From positions 2,222,001-2,286,000 of the forward strand of contig NZ_CP071090.1 of assembly GCF_017301735.1 (NCBI RefSeq): a stretch of DNA of 64,000 nucleotides, read 5' to 3'. Positions within the stretch are counted from its first letter, which is position 1, and the number at the start of each line of letters is the position of its first letter. Below, piece after piece: positions 26,767 to 36,099 of this stretch. The notes below the pieces were generated by a model that was not told the origin of the DNA, did no database searches, and saw only the letters and a program-made list of their open reading frames with translations. The stretch comes from Pyxidicoccus parkwaysis (GTDB lineage Bacteria; Myxococcota; Myxococcia; Myxococcales; Myxococcaceae). Made by a program: the position numbers and the translations under genes.

Positions 26767-28539
26767 ATGTCGAACGGTTCCCCTCCGGCGCGTCGCAGGC
26801 CTGCATCCGGAACGTCTTCCGGTAGCGGGACGCCTTCGGGCAGCACGGGATCCCGGCCGGCCGTGCGCAGGACGTCTCCTGGCGGCGCGGCGGCCCGGCC
26901 CGCCCCGGCGTCCGCGGGCTCCAGGCTGGTCTGCATCGCTGGCCCCAAGGCAGGTGAGGAGTTCCCGCTGGAGGACGGCGAGTACGTCATCGGCCGCGCC
27001 AACGACAACCCCATCTGCATCCCCGACACGTCCGTGTCCCGCAAGCACGTCATGGTGCGCAAGGTGGGCGCGGGCTGGGCGGTGAGCGACCTGGGCTCCG
27101 GCAACGGCACGCTCGTCAACGGCGACGCCATCAGCGACGAGACGCCGCTGGCCAACGGCGACGTCGTCACCCTGGGCGACACGGAGCTGCGCTTCGAGGA
27201 CGTGGCCAACTCCACGATGAACATCGTCGCGCCCCCCAGCGGCTCGCGCCCGAGGCCGGCCGCCGGCGCCTCCGGAAGCCGGCCCGGTGTGCCAGCGCGT
27301 CCGCCGCCGCGCGCCGAGGGCGGGCGCGTGCGCACCTCGCGTCAGCAGGCCTCCGCGCCGCCGGACCCCGCCGTGCAGAAGAAGAAGATGCGCATCAAGC
27401 TGGCTGCGGCCGGCGTGGTGGTGCTGCTGTTCGCCGGCCTGGGCGTGGTGCGGATGAACGTGAACCGCCAGCAGGCGGCGGAGCTGCAGCGGGCCAACGA
27501 GGACAAGGCCCGTCGCGGCGCGCTCAGCGCGCTGTTCCAGGAAGCGAAGAACCTGGTGCGCGAGGGCAAGTGGATTGAGGCGCAGGCGAAGCTGGAGGAG
27601 CTCCAGGCGCAGGCGCCGGACTACCCGGGCGTGACGGACTACCTCGGGCACGCGGAGCGGGAGATTCCCATCCAGCGCAGCCTGGAGGAGGCGCGCGCGG
27701 CGCTCGCGAAGAACGAGCTGGGCAAGGCCGCCGCCGCGCTGGCGAAGACGAGCAAGACGCAGTTCCTCGACGAGCCGGTGCGCAACCTGAAGCGCGACCT
27801 GGGGGCGGCGGCCGACAAGCGCACGGTGGCGGCGCGCGCGGCGCTGGACGGCAGCAAGTTCGACGAGGCCAAGGCCATCACCGACGACGTGCTGGTGGCC
27901 GTGCCCGAGCACCGCGACGCGAAGCTCATCAACGAGGCGGCGGTGCAGTCCATCGCCCAGCGCGACGCGCCGAGGCCCGTCGTCCAGGGCCCCGCGCCCA
28001 AGCCGTGGGAGCCCGCCGTGGACCGCTTCCGCGACGGCGACACGTCCGGCGCGGTGGCCATCCTCAACGCGTGCATGTCCCGCACGCCCCAGTGCAAGAA
28101 GCTGCTCGGGCAGGTCAACGAGTTCACCAACCTCTACAAGAAGCTGGAGGACCTGGACGCGAAGAACCTGACGAAGCTGCTGGCGCTGGACAAGGACATC
28201 ACCGACGGCCGGCCCAGCAAGATGGCGCGCAACGCGGGCACGCGCGCGGCCACCATCTTCTACAAGGGCGCCACCGCGGCGAAGGCGGCCGGCCAGTGGG
28301 CCAAGGCCATGGAGTACGCGCGCCGCGCGCTCCAGGCGGACCCGGGCCACGCGGGCGCCACCAACATCATCAGCGAGATGAAGACCAAGGCGAAGGACCT
28401 GTACCTCTCCGCCTACTCCATCAAGGACTCCGCGCCCGAGGACGCGCTGCCCAAGTTCAGGGACGTGGTGTCCATGACGCCGCCCGACGACGAGTACCAC
28501 CAGAAGGCGCAGACCTGGGTCGAGAAGCTCTCGCGATGA
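26767..28539 (+). CDS. membrane-anchored FHA-domain protein with helical repeats, second of two
   Basis: A 590-residue protein with a disordered Ser/Gly/Pro/Arg-rich N-terminus (1-50), an FHA domain at about 52-145 with GRANDN (76-81), SRKH (91-94) and GSGNGT (110-115), a basic Pro-rich linker, one membrane helix (about 209-229) and a long C-terminal region of tetratricopeptide-like helical repeats (about 245-590, for example AKAMEYARRALQADPGHAGA). The domain order matches its neighbour, so the pair may have arisen by duplication. It is the last gene of the Tad-like block; its stop overlaps the xseA start (ATGA). Confidence 0.85.
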   Translation: MSNGSPPARRRPASGTSSGSGTPSGSTGSRPAVRRTSPGGAAARPAPASAGSRLVCIAGPKAGEEFPLEDGEYVIGRANDNPICIPDTSVSRKHVMVRKVGAGWAVSDLGSGNGTLVNGDAISDETPLANGDVVTLGDTELRFEDVANSTMNIVAPPSGSRPRPAAGASGSRPGVPARPPPRAEGGRVRTSRQQASAPPDPAVQKKKMRIKLAAAGVVVLLFAGLGVVRMNVNRQQAAELQRANEDKARRGALSALFQEAKNLVREGKWIEAQAKLEELQAQAPDYPGVTDYLGHAEREIPIQRSLEEARAALAKNELGKAAAALAKTSKTQFLDEPVRNLKRDLGAAADKRTVAARAALDGSKFDEAKAITDDVLVAVPEHRDAKLINEAAVQSIAQRDAPRPVVQGPAPKPWEPAVDRFRDGDTSGAVAILNACMSRTPQCKKLLGQVNEFTNLYKKLEDLDAKNLTKLLALDKDITDGRPSKMARNAGTRAATIFYKGATAAKAAGQWAKAMEYARRALQADPGHAGATNIISEMKTKAKDLYLSAYSIKDSAPEDALPKFRDVVSMTPPDDEYHQKAQTWVEKLSR

Positions 28540-30269
28540 AGAAGCCCAAGGGCGGTCTGCCGCCTCCGCCGCCTCCCGGCCTGCAGGGGGACCTGTTCGG
28601 CGCCCCCGCCACCACGCCGCCCGCCGCCCTCCCGGCTCCGTCCGAGGAGGCCCCGCCGCGCGGCCGCGTGGTGGCCATGCCTCGCAAGCCGCCGGTGGAC
28701 GCGGACGGCACGTCGCTGCTGGGGCCGATGGAGGGCGCGCCTCCGCCGCCGCCGAAGCCCGAGCGCTCGGTGCTGTCGGTGGGCGAGCTGACGCGGCAGT
28801 TGAAGCAGACGCTGGAGTCGCGCTTCGCGCGCGTCATCGTGCGTGGCGAGGTGACGGGCTTCCGCGGGCCCAACGCGCGCGGGCACTGGTACTTCTCGCT
28901 GAAGGATTCGTCCGCCGCCATCGACACGAAGGTGTGGGCGTCGCTGGCGGGCCGGCTGCGCTTCATGCTCCGCGACGGCATGGAGGTCATCGCCGAGGGC
29001 AGCGTCGACCTCTATGAGCCGCAGGGCCGCTACAGCCTCATCGTCCAGCGGATGGAGCCGGTGGGGGAGGGCGCGCTGGCGCTCGCCTTCGAGCAGCTCA
29101 AGGCGCGGCTCGCGGACGAGGGGCTCATCGGCGACCGGCGCGTGCGCCCGCCGCGTCCGCTGCCCTTCCTGCCCCGGCGCATCGGCATCGTGACGAGCCG
29201 CACCGGCGCGGCGCTGCAGGACTTCCTGCGCGTGCTGCACTCGCGCAACCCGCGGCAGAGCGTGCTGCTGGCGGACGCGCGCGTGCAGGGCGAGGGCTCC
29301 GCGGAAGAAGTGGCGCGGGCGATTGAGCGGCTGACGCGCACCGACGTGGACGTCATCGTGGTGACGCGCGGCGGAGGCTCCGTGGAGGACCTCTGGACGT
29401 TCAACGAGGAGCGGGTGGCGCGGGCCATCTTCGCCTCGCCGGTGCCGGTGGTGTCGGCCATCGGTCACGAAATCGACTTCACCATCTCCGACTTCGTGGC
29501 GGACTGGCGCGCGCCCACGCCCAGCGCGGCGGCGGAGCGGCTGGCGCCGGTGCTGGCGGACCTGGAGCTGTCGCTGGCCACGCAGGCCGGGCGGCTCCGG
29601 CGCGCCACGGAGCGCCGGGTGCTGGAGCTGCGCGAGGAGCTGGGCCAGCTGTCGGCCCACCTCGAGGACCCGCGTCGCGCCATCAACCACCAGCGGCTGC
29701 ACCTGTCCGAGCAGGTGGAGGCGATGATGCGCGTGCTGCGGCCCGCGGTGCGCGAGCACCGGGACGCCCTGCGCGCCCTGTCCGAGCGCCTCCAGCGGGT
29801 GAGGCCCCAGGCGCGGCTGGGCGAGCAGCGGGCCCACCTGCTCAAGCTGGCGATGCGGCTGACGGAGGCGGCGCGCGCGGGCGTCGCGTCCCGGCAGGCG
29901 GCGCTGGCGCAGGCGCACCTGGGGCTGGAGCGGGCCTCTCCGGCGGCGCGGGTGTCCCGGGAGCGTGCCCGGCTGGCCGCGCACCGGGCGCGGCTGCTGG
30001 CGCTCCAGCAGGGGGCCCTGGCGGATGCGCAGAGGCGTTTCCAGCGTCTGGAGGGACGGCTGGACGCGATGAGTCCGTTGAAGGTGATGTCGCGCGGTTA
30101 TTCGGTGGTCTTCCGCCAGCGGGATGGCGCGGTGGTGCGCACCAGCACCGACGTACAGGTGGGAGAGCGGCTGGGCATCAAACTCGCGATGAACGGGGCG
30201 AAGACGCTTGGCGGGTGTGAGGAAGTCGAAGCCACCGTCACGGGGGTGAAAGGGCCGGTGGACTGCTAA
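28536..30269 (+). CDS. xseA: exodeoxyribonuclease VII large subunit
   Basis: A 577-residue protein, catalytic subunit of exonuclease VII, which degrades single-stranded DNA from both ends. The OB-fold nucleic-acid-binding domain (about 78-180) includes GEVTGFRGPNARGHWYFSLK; the nuclease domain has PRRIGIVTSRTGAALQDF and VVTRGGGSVEDLWTFNEE, then SAIGHEIDFTISDFVADWRA, followed by a long coiled coil and a C-terminal SRGYSVVF segment. A Pro-rich extension of about 75 residues precedes the OB-fold; typical XseA is 400-460 residues. It begins within the last codon of the FHA gene. Confidence 0.95.
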   Translation: MKKPKGGLPPPPPPGLQGDLFGAPATTPPAALPAPSEEAPPRGRVVAMPRKPPVDADGTSLLGPMEGAPPPPPKPERSVLSVGELTRQLKQTLESRFARVIVRGEVTGFRGPNARGHWYFSLKDSSAAIDTKVWASLAGRLRFMLRDGMEVIAEGSVDLYEPQGRYSLIVQRMEPVGEGALALAFEQLKARLADEGLIGDRRVRPPRPLPFLPRRIGIVTSRTGAALQDFLRVLHSRNPRQSVLLADARVQGEGSAEEVARAIERLTRTDVDVIVVTRGGGSVEDLWTFNEERVARAIFASPVPVVSAIGHEIDFTISDFVADWRAPTPSAAAERLAPVLADLELSLATQAGRLRRATERRVLELREELGQLSAHLEDPRRAINHQRLHLSEQVEAMMRVLRPAVREHRDALRALSERLQRVRPQARLGEQRAHLLKLAMRLTEAARAGVASRQAALAQAHLGLERASPAARVSRERARLAAHRARLLALQQGALADAQRRFQRLEGRLDAMSPLKVMSRGYSVVFRQRDGAVVRTSTDVQVGERLGIKLAMNGAKTLGGCEEVEATVTGVKGPVDC

Positions 30270-30317
30270 CGGGCCACCCTCTAGAGTCCCGCGCCCCACA
30301 CGGGGAGGTGGAAGGCT

Positions 30318-30674
30318 GTGGCGAAGGCGGACAAGGCGTCCAAGGCGGACAAGGCGGCGGTGGAGGCCGAGGTTCCCGAGCAGTACGGGGACGTGGTGGC
30401 GCGACTCGAGGACACGGTGGGCCGGCTGGAGAGCGGCAACCTGTCCCTGGAGGACTCGCTGAAGGCCTTCGAGGAAGGCATCCGGCTCGTGCGCCGCGGT
30501 GAGAAGCTGCTCACCGAGGCGGAGCAGCGCATCGAACAGCTGCTGCTGGACGAGGACGGCAAGGACGTGGTGGCGCCGCTGTCGGTGTCCGCGCGCCAGC
30601 CCCCGCCGCCGGCCGCCCGGGCGCCTGCTGCGCCTGCCCCCCGGTCCCCTCCGGAGGATGACGTCCCGTTTTAG
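30318..30674 (+). CDS. xseB: exodeoxyribonuclease VII small subunit
   Basis: A 118-residue partner of XseA. The core VVARLEDTVGRLESGNLSLE and DSLKAFEEGIRLVRRGEKLL is the canonical XseB helical hairpin. It has a Lys/Ala-rich leader and a Pro/Ala tail not found in short homologues (about 80 residues). GTG start with GGGAGGTGGAA upstream. It lies 48 bases after xseA, with the isoprenoid genes following, an arrangement common in bacteria. Confidence 0.94.
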   Translation: MAKADKASKADKAAVEAEVPEQYGDVVARLEDTVGRLESGNLSLEDSLKAFEEGIRLVRRGEKLLTEAEQRIEQLLLDEDGKDVVAPLSVSARQPPPPAARAPAAPAPRSPPEDDVPF

Positions 30675-30698
30675 GTGGTGCGGGCGCCTGGTTCCGGC

Positions 30699-31079
30699 AT
30701 GGCGAAGCCGAAAATCACCATCGTCGATGACGACCGCGACACGCGGGAGCTGCTGGCGGCGGCCCTGGAGGACGAGGGCTTCGACGTCACCATGGCCGCC
30801 AATGGCCTGCGGCTCATCGCCTCGCTGCAGCTCCACCGGCCGCGGGCCATCCTCCTGGACGTGAACATGTCCTGGATTGATGGCTTCGAGCTGTGCCGGG
30901 CGGTGAAGAAGAACGAGAACTTCAAGGACATCCCCGTCATCTTCATCAGCGGGCGGGGTGACCCCGAGGACAAGCGGCACGGCTTCGAGGTCGGCGCCGC
31001 GGACTACTTCGTCAAGCCGCTGGACATGGACAAGCTCGTCAGGCGCATCCGCGAGCTCGTGTCCCCGCAGGCCCCCTAG
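30699..31079 (+). CDS. single-domain response regulator
   Basis: A 126-residue stand-alone receiver (CheY-like) with acidic residues DDDRD (about 11-15), phosphoacceptor Asp in LLDVNMSWIDG (about 56), switch residues FISGRG and Lys in VKPLDMDKL. There is no output domain. It sits between xseB and ispA, breaking a gene order otherwise shared by many bacteria. The partner kinase is unknown. ATG at 30699 is preferred; GTG at 30675 directly after the xseB stop would add eight residues. Confidence 0.9.
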   Translation: MAKPKITIVDDDRDTRELLAAALEDEGFDVTMAANGLRLIASLQLHRPRAILLDVNMSWIDGFELCRAVKKNENFKDIPVIFISGRGDPEDKRHGFEVGAADYFVKPLDMDKLVRRIRELVSPQAP

Positions 31080-31093
31080 AGGAGCACGGACTC

Positions 31094-31987
31094 TTGGCAT
31101 CTTTCGACTTGGACTCCTTCCTGGGCCCCCAGGTGGCGCGGGTGGAGACACTGCTGCGCGAGCGCATGGACCGCCTCGTGCCGGCCGGCACTCCGCCGAA
31201 GCTGGCGGAGGCCATGCGCTACTCGCTGATGGCCGGCGGCAAGCGCCTGCGCCCGGTGCTGTGCCTGACCTTCGCGGACCTGGTGGCTCGCGCCAGCAAT
31301 GCCTCGGCCGTGGCGGGCGACGCGGCGTGCGCGCTGGAGTACGTGCACACGTACTCGCTGGTGCATGACGACCTGCCGGCCATGGACGACGACGACTACC
31401 GTCGGGGCCGGCCCACCAACCACAAGGTGTACGGCGAGGCGATGGCGATTCTCGCTGGCGACGCGCTCCTGACGGAGGCCTTCACGCTGGTGGCCTCGGG
31501 GCCGGAGCCGGTGCGCGCGGCGCTCTGCCGCGAGCTGGCGGTGGGCTCGGGCGCGGCGGGCATGGTGGGCGGGCAGGTGCTGGACATCGCCGAGGACCGG
31601 CCGGCCGCGCTGGACTACCTGCTGCGGCTGCACCGGCTGAAGACGGGCGCGCTCATCCGCGCCGCGTGCCGCATGGGCGTGGTGGCGGCGGGCGGGGACG
31701 CGGACTCGCTGGCGCGCGCGGACAGCTACGGCGACGCGGTGGGGCTGGCGTTCCAGATTGCCGACGACGTGCTGGACGTGACGGCCACGCCGGAGCAGCT
31801 GGGCAAGCCCTCGGGCGCGGACGCGGCGGCGGGGCGCTTCACCTTCCCGGCGGTGGTGGGCCTGGAGGCGTCGAAGAAGCTGGCGCAGGACAAGGTGGCG
31901 GAGGCCATCTCGGCGGTGCGTCCGCTGGAGGGCGCAGACGGGCCGCTGGCGGCACTGGCGCGCTACACCGTGGAGCGGAAGTCCTGA
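31094..31987 (+). CDS. ispA: farnesyl diphosphate synthase
   Basis: A 297-residue trans-prenyltransferase that joins isopentenyl diphosphate to allylic diphosphates. It has GGKRLRP (48-54), first Asp-rich motif DDLPAMD (92-98), GDALL and the second motif DDVLD (224-228). Tyr87, five residues before the first motif, is an aromatic residue at the chain-length position expected for a farnesyl product; this is inference. TTG start with GAGGAGC nine bases upstream. The stop overlaps the dxs start by one base. Confidence 0.93.
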   Translation: MASFDLDSFLGPQVARVETLLRERMDRLVPAGTPPKLAEAMRYSLMAGGKRLRPVLCLTFADLVARASNASAVAGDAACALEYVHTYSLVHDDLPAMDDDDYRRGRPTNHKVYGEAMAILAGDALLTEAFTLVASGPEPVRAALCRELAVGSGAAGMVGGQVLDIAEDRPAALDYLLRLHRLKTGALIRAACRMGVVAAGGDADSLARADSYGDAVGLAFQIADDVLDVTATPEQLGKPSGADAAAGRFTFPAVVGLEASKKLAQDKVAEAISAVRPLEGADGPLAALARYTVERKS

Positions 31988-33738
31988 TGTCGGGGGTGCT
32001 GGCGCGCATCGCCTCGCCCTCGGACGTGCGGGCACTTCCGGAGGCGGAGCTGCCGGCGCTGTGCGCGGACCTGCGCGAGGACATCATCTCCCTCTGCGGC
32101 CGCGTGGGTGGACACCTCGGTGCGTCGCTGGGCGCGGTGGAGCTCATCGTCGCGTTGCACCGGGTGTTCCACTCGCCGACGGACGCGCTGTTGTTCGACG
32201 TGGGGCACCAGGCGTACGCGCACAAGCTGCTCACCGGGCGGCGCGAGCGCATGCACACGCTGCGGCAGGCCGGTGGCGTCGCGCCGTTCCTGGACCCGCG
32301 TGAGAGCCCGCACGACGCGCTGCTGGCGGGCCATGCGTCCACGGCGGTGTCCGCGGCGCTGGGCGTGCTGGAGGGGCGCCGGATGCTGGGCCGGCGCGGG
32401 CACGTGGTGGCGGTGCTGGGCGACGGCGGGCTCACCGGCGGGCTCACCTTCGAGGGGCTCAACAACGCGGGGGGCAGCCACCTGCCGCTGGTGGTGGTGC
32501 TCAACGACAACCAGATGTCCATCAGCGCCAACGTGGGCGCCATCCCCGCGCTGCTGCGCACCCGAGGCGCGCGCGCCTTCTTCGAGGGGCTGGGCTTCAC
32601 GTACGTGGGGCCGGTGGATGGGCATGACTTGAGCGCGCTGGTGCACGCGCTGCGCGAGGCGAAGGCGTCCTCGCGGCCGGTGGTGGTGCATGCGCTGACG
32701 CTGAAGGGGAAGGGCTTCCCACCGGCCGAGGCGGACGCGCAGACGCGCGGGCACGCCATGGGCCCGTACGAGTGGCGGGACGGGAAGCTGGTGCGCTCGC
32801 GCAAGGGGCAGCGGACCTTCAGCGAGGCCTTCGCGGCGGTGCTGGAGGACGCGATGGCGCGGGACTCGCGCGTGGTGGCGGTGACGCCGGCCATGCTGGA
32901 GGGCTCGGCGCTCAACGAATTGAAGGCGCGATTCCCGGACCGCGTGCACGACGTGGGCATCGCCGAGCAGCACGCCGTCACCTTCAGCGCGGGGCTCGCG
33001 GCCGCGGGTGCGCGTCCGGTGTGCGCCATCTACTCGACGTTCCTCCAGCGCGCGTACGACCAGGTCATCCACGACGTGTGCCTGCCGGGGCTGCCCGTCG
33101 TCTTCGCGGTGGACCGCGCGGGGCTGGTGGGCGCGGACGGCGCCACGCACCAGGGCGCCTACGACGTGGCCTCGCTGCGGCCGATGCCGAACCTGCACCT
33201 GTGGTCGCCCGTGGTGGGCGAGGACCTGGAGCCCATGCTGGCCACGGCGCTGGCGTCGCCGCAGCCCTCCGTCATCCGCTTCCCGCGCGGCACGCTGCCG
33301 CCGCTGCCTCCGGAGCTGCACCCTGGCGAGGCGCCGCTGATGGGCGCGCGGTGGCTGCGCCGTGCGGAGCGGCCCCGACTGACGCTGGTGACGCTGGGCC
33401 CGGTGGGGCTCGTGGCGCTGGAGGCCGTGCGGAGCGAGCCCGACTGGAGCGTGCTGGACGCGCGCTGTGCCTCGCCGCTGGACGAGGCCGCGCTGCTGGA
33501 GGCCTCCGCGTGTGGCTGCGTGGTGGTGGTGGAGGAGGGCACCACTCGCGGCGGACTGGGCAGTGCGGTGCTGGAGCTCTACGCGGCGCGCGGAGTCACG
33601 CCGCGCGTGCGGCTGGTGGGCATGCCGGACGCCTTCGTCCCGCACGGAGACGCGCGTGTGCAGCGCGCGGAGCTGGGCCTGGACGCGGCCGGATTGCTGA
33701 AGGCCGGACGCGAGCTGCTGAAAGGAGGCGCGCGGTGA
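31987..33738 (+). CDS. dxs: 1-deoxy-D-xylulose-5-phosphate synthase
   Basis: A 583-residue thiamine-diphosphate enzyme making 1-deoxyxylulose 5-phosphate from pyruvate and glyceraldehyde 3-phosphate, first step of the MEP isoprenoid route. The N-terminal domain shows GGHLGASLG (41-49), DVGHQAYAHKLLTGR and the cofactor site GDGGLTGG (145-152) through NDNQMSIS. The pyrimidine domain has GIAEQHAVTFSAGLA, and the C-terminal transketolase domain follows. It is about 40 residues shorter than many Dxs. Start at TGATG overlap with ispA. Confidence 0.96.
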   Translation: MSGVLARIASPSDVRALPEAELPALCADLREDIISLCGRVGGHLGASLGAVELIVALHRVFHSPTDALLFDVGHQAYAHKLLTGRRERMHTLRQAGGVAPFLDPRESPHDALLAGHASTAVSAALGVLEGRRMLGRRGHVVAVLGDGGLTGGLTFEGLNNAGGSHLPLVVVLNDNQMSISANVGAIPALLRTRGARAFFEGLGFTYVGPVDGHDLSALVHALREAKASSRPVVVHALTLKGKGFPPAEADAQTRGHAMGPYEWRDGKLVRSRKGQRTFSEAFAAVLEDAMARDSRVVAVTPAMLEGSALNELKARFPDRVHDVGIAEQHAVTFSAGLAAAGARPVCAIYSTFLQRAYDQVIHDVCLPGLPVVFAVDRAGLVGADGATHQGAYDVASLRPMPNLHLWSPVVGEDLEPMLATALASPQPSVIRFPRGTLPPLPPELHPGEAPLMGARWLRRAERPRLTLVTLGPVGLVALEAVRSEPDWSVLDARCASPLDEAALLEASACGCVVVVEEGTTRGGLGSAVLELYAARGVTPRVRLVGMPDAFVPHGDARVQRAELGLDAAGLLKAGRELLKGGAR

Positions 33739-34475
33739 AGCCTCGCAAGGAGCGGCTGGACGTGCTCGTGTTGGAGCGCGGGCTGGCGGAGTCGCGCACC
33801 AAGGCCCAGGCGCTCATCCTGGCCGGGCAGGTGGTGGTGGACGACCAGCGCGTGGACAAGCCCGGCTCGCTGGTGCCCGTCGAGGCCGAGCTGCGCCTCA
33901 AGGGCGAAGTCCTCCCGTACGTCTCGCGTGGTGGGCTGAAGCTGAAGGCGGCCATGGATCGCTTCGGCCTGGACGTGCGCGGCCGCGTCTGCGCGGACAT
34001 CGGCGCCAGCACCGGCGGCTTCACCGACTGCCTGCTCCAGCACGGCGCCACGCGCGTGCACGCCATCGACGTGGGCTACGGCCAGCTCCACGAGAAGCTG
34101 CGCACGGACCCGCGCGTGCGCTCGCGCGAGCGCGTCAACGCGCGCTACCTCACCGAGGAGGACCTGCCGGAGAAGGTGGGCGCCATCGTCATCGACGTGA
34201 GCTTCATCTCGCTCACCCAGGTGCTGCCCTCGGTGCTCACCTTCCTGGAGCCGGGCGGCCTGCTGGTGGCTCTGGTGAAGCCCCAGTTCGAGGTGGGCCC
34301 CGACAAGGTGGGCAAGGGCGGCGTGGTGCGCGACGCCGCCGCCCGTCAGGAGGCCATCGACTCGATGACGACCTTCGTGCGCGAGCGGGGCCTCACCGTG
34401 CGCGGAGTGATGGACTCGCCCGTGCCCGGGCCCGCCGGCAACGTGGAGGCACTCCTCGTCGCCGACAGGCTCTGA
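33735..34475 (+). CDS. tlyA: TlyA family rRNA 2'-O-methyltransferase
   Basis: A 246-residue protein with an S4 RNA-binding domain (about 7-65, RLDVLVLERGLAESRTKAQ) and an FtsJ-like methyltransferase domain with SAM motif DIGASTGGF (88-96), DVSFISL (154-160) and VKPQFE (181-186). The family methylates ribosomal RNA riboses and was first named for a haemolysin phenotype. GTG start overlaps the dxs stop, with AAAGGAGG as a strong ribosome-binding site. It ends the xse-isp-dxs transcription unit, 13 bases before a convergent gene. Confidence 0.94.
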   Translation: MKPRKERLDVLVLERGLAESRTKAQALILAGQVVVDDQRVDKPGSLVPVEAELRLKGEVLPYVSRGGLKLKAAMDRFGLDVRGRVCADIGASTGGFTDCLLQHGATRVHAIDVGYGQLHEKLRTDPRVRSRERVNARYLTEEDLPEKVGAIVIDVSFISLTQVLPSVLTFLEPGGLLVALVKPQFEVGPDKVGKGGVVRDAAARQEAIDSMTTFVRERGLTVRGVMDSPVPGPAGNVEALLVADRL

Positions 34476-34488
34476 AGCACTGCTGCAA

Positions 34489-36099
34489 CTACGGACGCAG
34501 GCGGCGGTACTCGCTCGTGCTCAGCAACTGCACGAGGTCCGAGCCGTCACGCATCCACACGCGGCCCTCGCCATCCACACCCGCGCCCAGGCTGCTCACC
34601 ACCTGGTAGCGGAAGAGCTCGCGGGCCTCACCGGCGGACGACTGGTCCACGGCGACGATTTCCGCGGGCAGCGTGCCCAGGGAGCCCGTCCGCTGGGGCG
34701 CGTTGAGGAAGAAGAGCACCGAGCCGCTGCCCTTCAGCACTTGCTGCACGACCAGCGCCCCGTTGGCGTCGATGGAGCGGCTGTCCTTGCTGCGGAGGCC
34801 ACCGTTGTTCGCGTCGAGGAACCACACGCGCTGGTTGCCGATGGCCAGCACCCGCGAGGACGCAGGATGGAAGTACAGGTTCGCCAGCGAGGCGGGCAGG
34901 GCCGTGCTCGTCCAGGGGTTGTTGGCGCCCTCGCACGTCTGCGAGCTGCCCGCCGGGTTCGCGACGCAGGCCAGGACCTGCGACTGGTTGTTCGCGAGCG
35001 GCCTGCCCAGATACAGCATGGTGCCGTCGGAGTTGAAGGCGCCCACGGGAATGGGGTCGCTCACCGACTGGGTGATGAGCGCGTACTTGCGCGTCGCGAA
35101 GATTTCGCCCCCGGTATCCGGCGTGTCGTTGGCGTTCAGCTCGCGGACGAGGACGTTGGTCAGCAGCTCGCTGGTGTTCGGGGCGACCTGCATGGAGGCA
35201 ATCTTCACGACGTCGCCACTGAGGGCCAGCGGCGGGGCGATGAGCTCGTCCAGGCCCTTGAAGAACCACTTCACCGTAGCGGTGGTCGGCTGCGTCGCAC
35301 TCGGCATGTGCGACACGCGCCGCACTTCGTTGATGGTGTTGACGACGATGGCATCGCCACTGTCCGGCAGCACCGACAGCATGACGGGCTTGACGTCGGC
35401 CGGCGTCGTGCCGGTGATGTTCAGGCCGGAGTCGAAGGCGAAGGCGCCCACGCCCGGCGTCCACAGCCACCGCTTGCTGCTGGCGCCATTGGTCTCGGTG
35501 ATGACCGTGTCCGCGGTGCAGGCGATGGGCATGTTCTTGTGCCCCGTCTCCTTGCCGTTGGCGTCCACCTTGTAGAGGACGGAGATGCCCGTGCCCTCGA
35601 CGCCGCAGCCGATGAAGCTGGCGAAGGTGGAGCTGCCGTCCACGACGAAGGCGTCGGTGACGACCTGCTCACCGTTGGCCGGGGCGGCCACCACGCGCGA
35701 GACGGGGAGGAAGGTGCCCGGCTGCGGCTGGGACTTGTTCTTCCGGCCGTCCTTGCACACCGCCTCGGCCCTCAGCGAGACGTAGGCGGCCATGCCCGCT
35801 GTCGGGTACGGGAAGTCGGCGGGGAGCAGTTCCAGGGTGACGTCGCCCGTGGTGTAGGGGAACGACTTGAGGAGGTTGTCCCCGTTGTAGAGGTTGAGGC
35901 TCGTCACGCTGTCGCAGCCGGACACGTTGACGATGGCCTTGAAGCTGGTCCCCGCGACGACGCTCTTGGGCACGGTGAGCTGTACCTGGGGCGGGTCCGG
36001 GGTGGGAGGAGGCTTGGGGTCGCCACAGGCAGCAGCCAGGCTGGCGGCGACGGCGAGGGCGGCGCGCCATGCGTGCCGCGTCAAGGGGAGGTGGGGCAT
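34489..36099 (-). CDS. large lipoprotein of unknown function
   Basis: A 536-residue protein with a signal peptide ending in LAAAC (Cys25, lipobox) followed by GDPKPPPTPDPP. After a short Ig-like or beta-sandwich region (about 40-115) comes a long stretch of repeating beta segments (for example SVLPDSGDAIVVNTINEVRR and DGTMLYLGRPLA), which may form a beta-propeller. Eight or so Cys residues are spread through it. It is divergently oriented from sgmT across a 593-base gap. Likely an outer-membrane or surface lipoprotein; no specific function is suggested. Confidence 0.8.
   Translation of the reverse strand: MPHLPLTRHAWRAALAVAASLAAACGDPKPPPTPDPPQVQLTVPKSVVAGTSFKAIVNVSGCDSVTSLNLYNGDNLLKSFPYTTGDVTLELLPADFPYPTAGMAAYVSLRAEAVCKDGRKNKSQPQPGTFLPVSRVVAAPANGEQVVTDAFVVDGSSTFASFIGCGVEGTGISVLYKVDANGKETGHKNMPIACTADTVITETNGASSKRWLWTPGVGAFAFDSGLNITGTTPADVKPVMLSVLPDSGDAIVVNTINEVRRVSHMPSATQPTTATVKWFFKGLDELIAPPLALSGDVVKIASMQVAPNTSELLTNVLVRELNANDTPDTGGEIFATRKYALITQSVSDPIPVGAFNSDGTMLYLGRPLANNQSQVLACVANPAGSSQTCEGANNPWTSTALPASLANLYFHPASSRVLAIGNQRVWFLDANNGGLRSKDSRSIDANGALVVQQVLKGSGSVLFFLNAPQRTGSLGTLPAEIVAVDQSSAGEARELFRYQVVSSLGAGVDGEGRVWMRDGSDLVQLLSTSEYRRLRP

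Noticed and set aside
28413..31151. A 912-codon open frame on the minus strand across xseA-xseB-response regulator-ispA.
   Set aside because: The plus-strand genes have clear family motifs; the antisense frame is a His/Arg/Gln-rich by-product of high GC with no recognisable domain.
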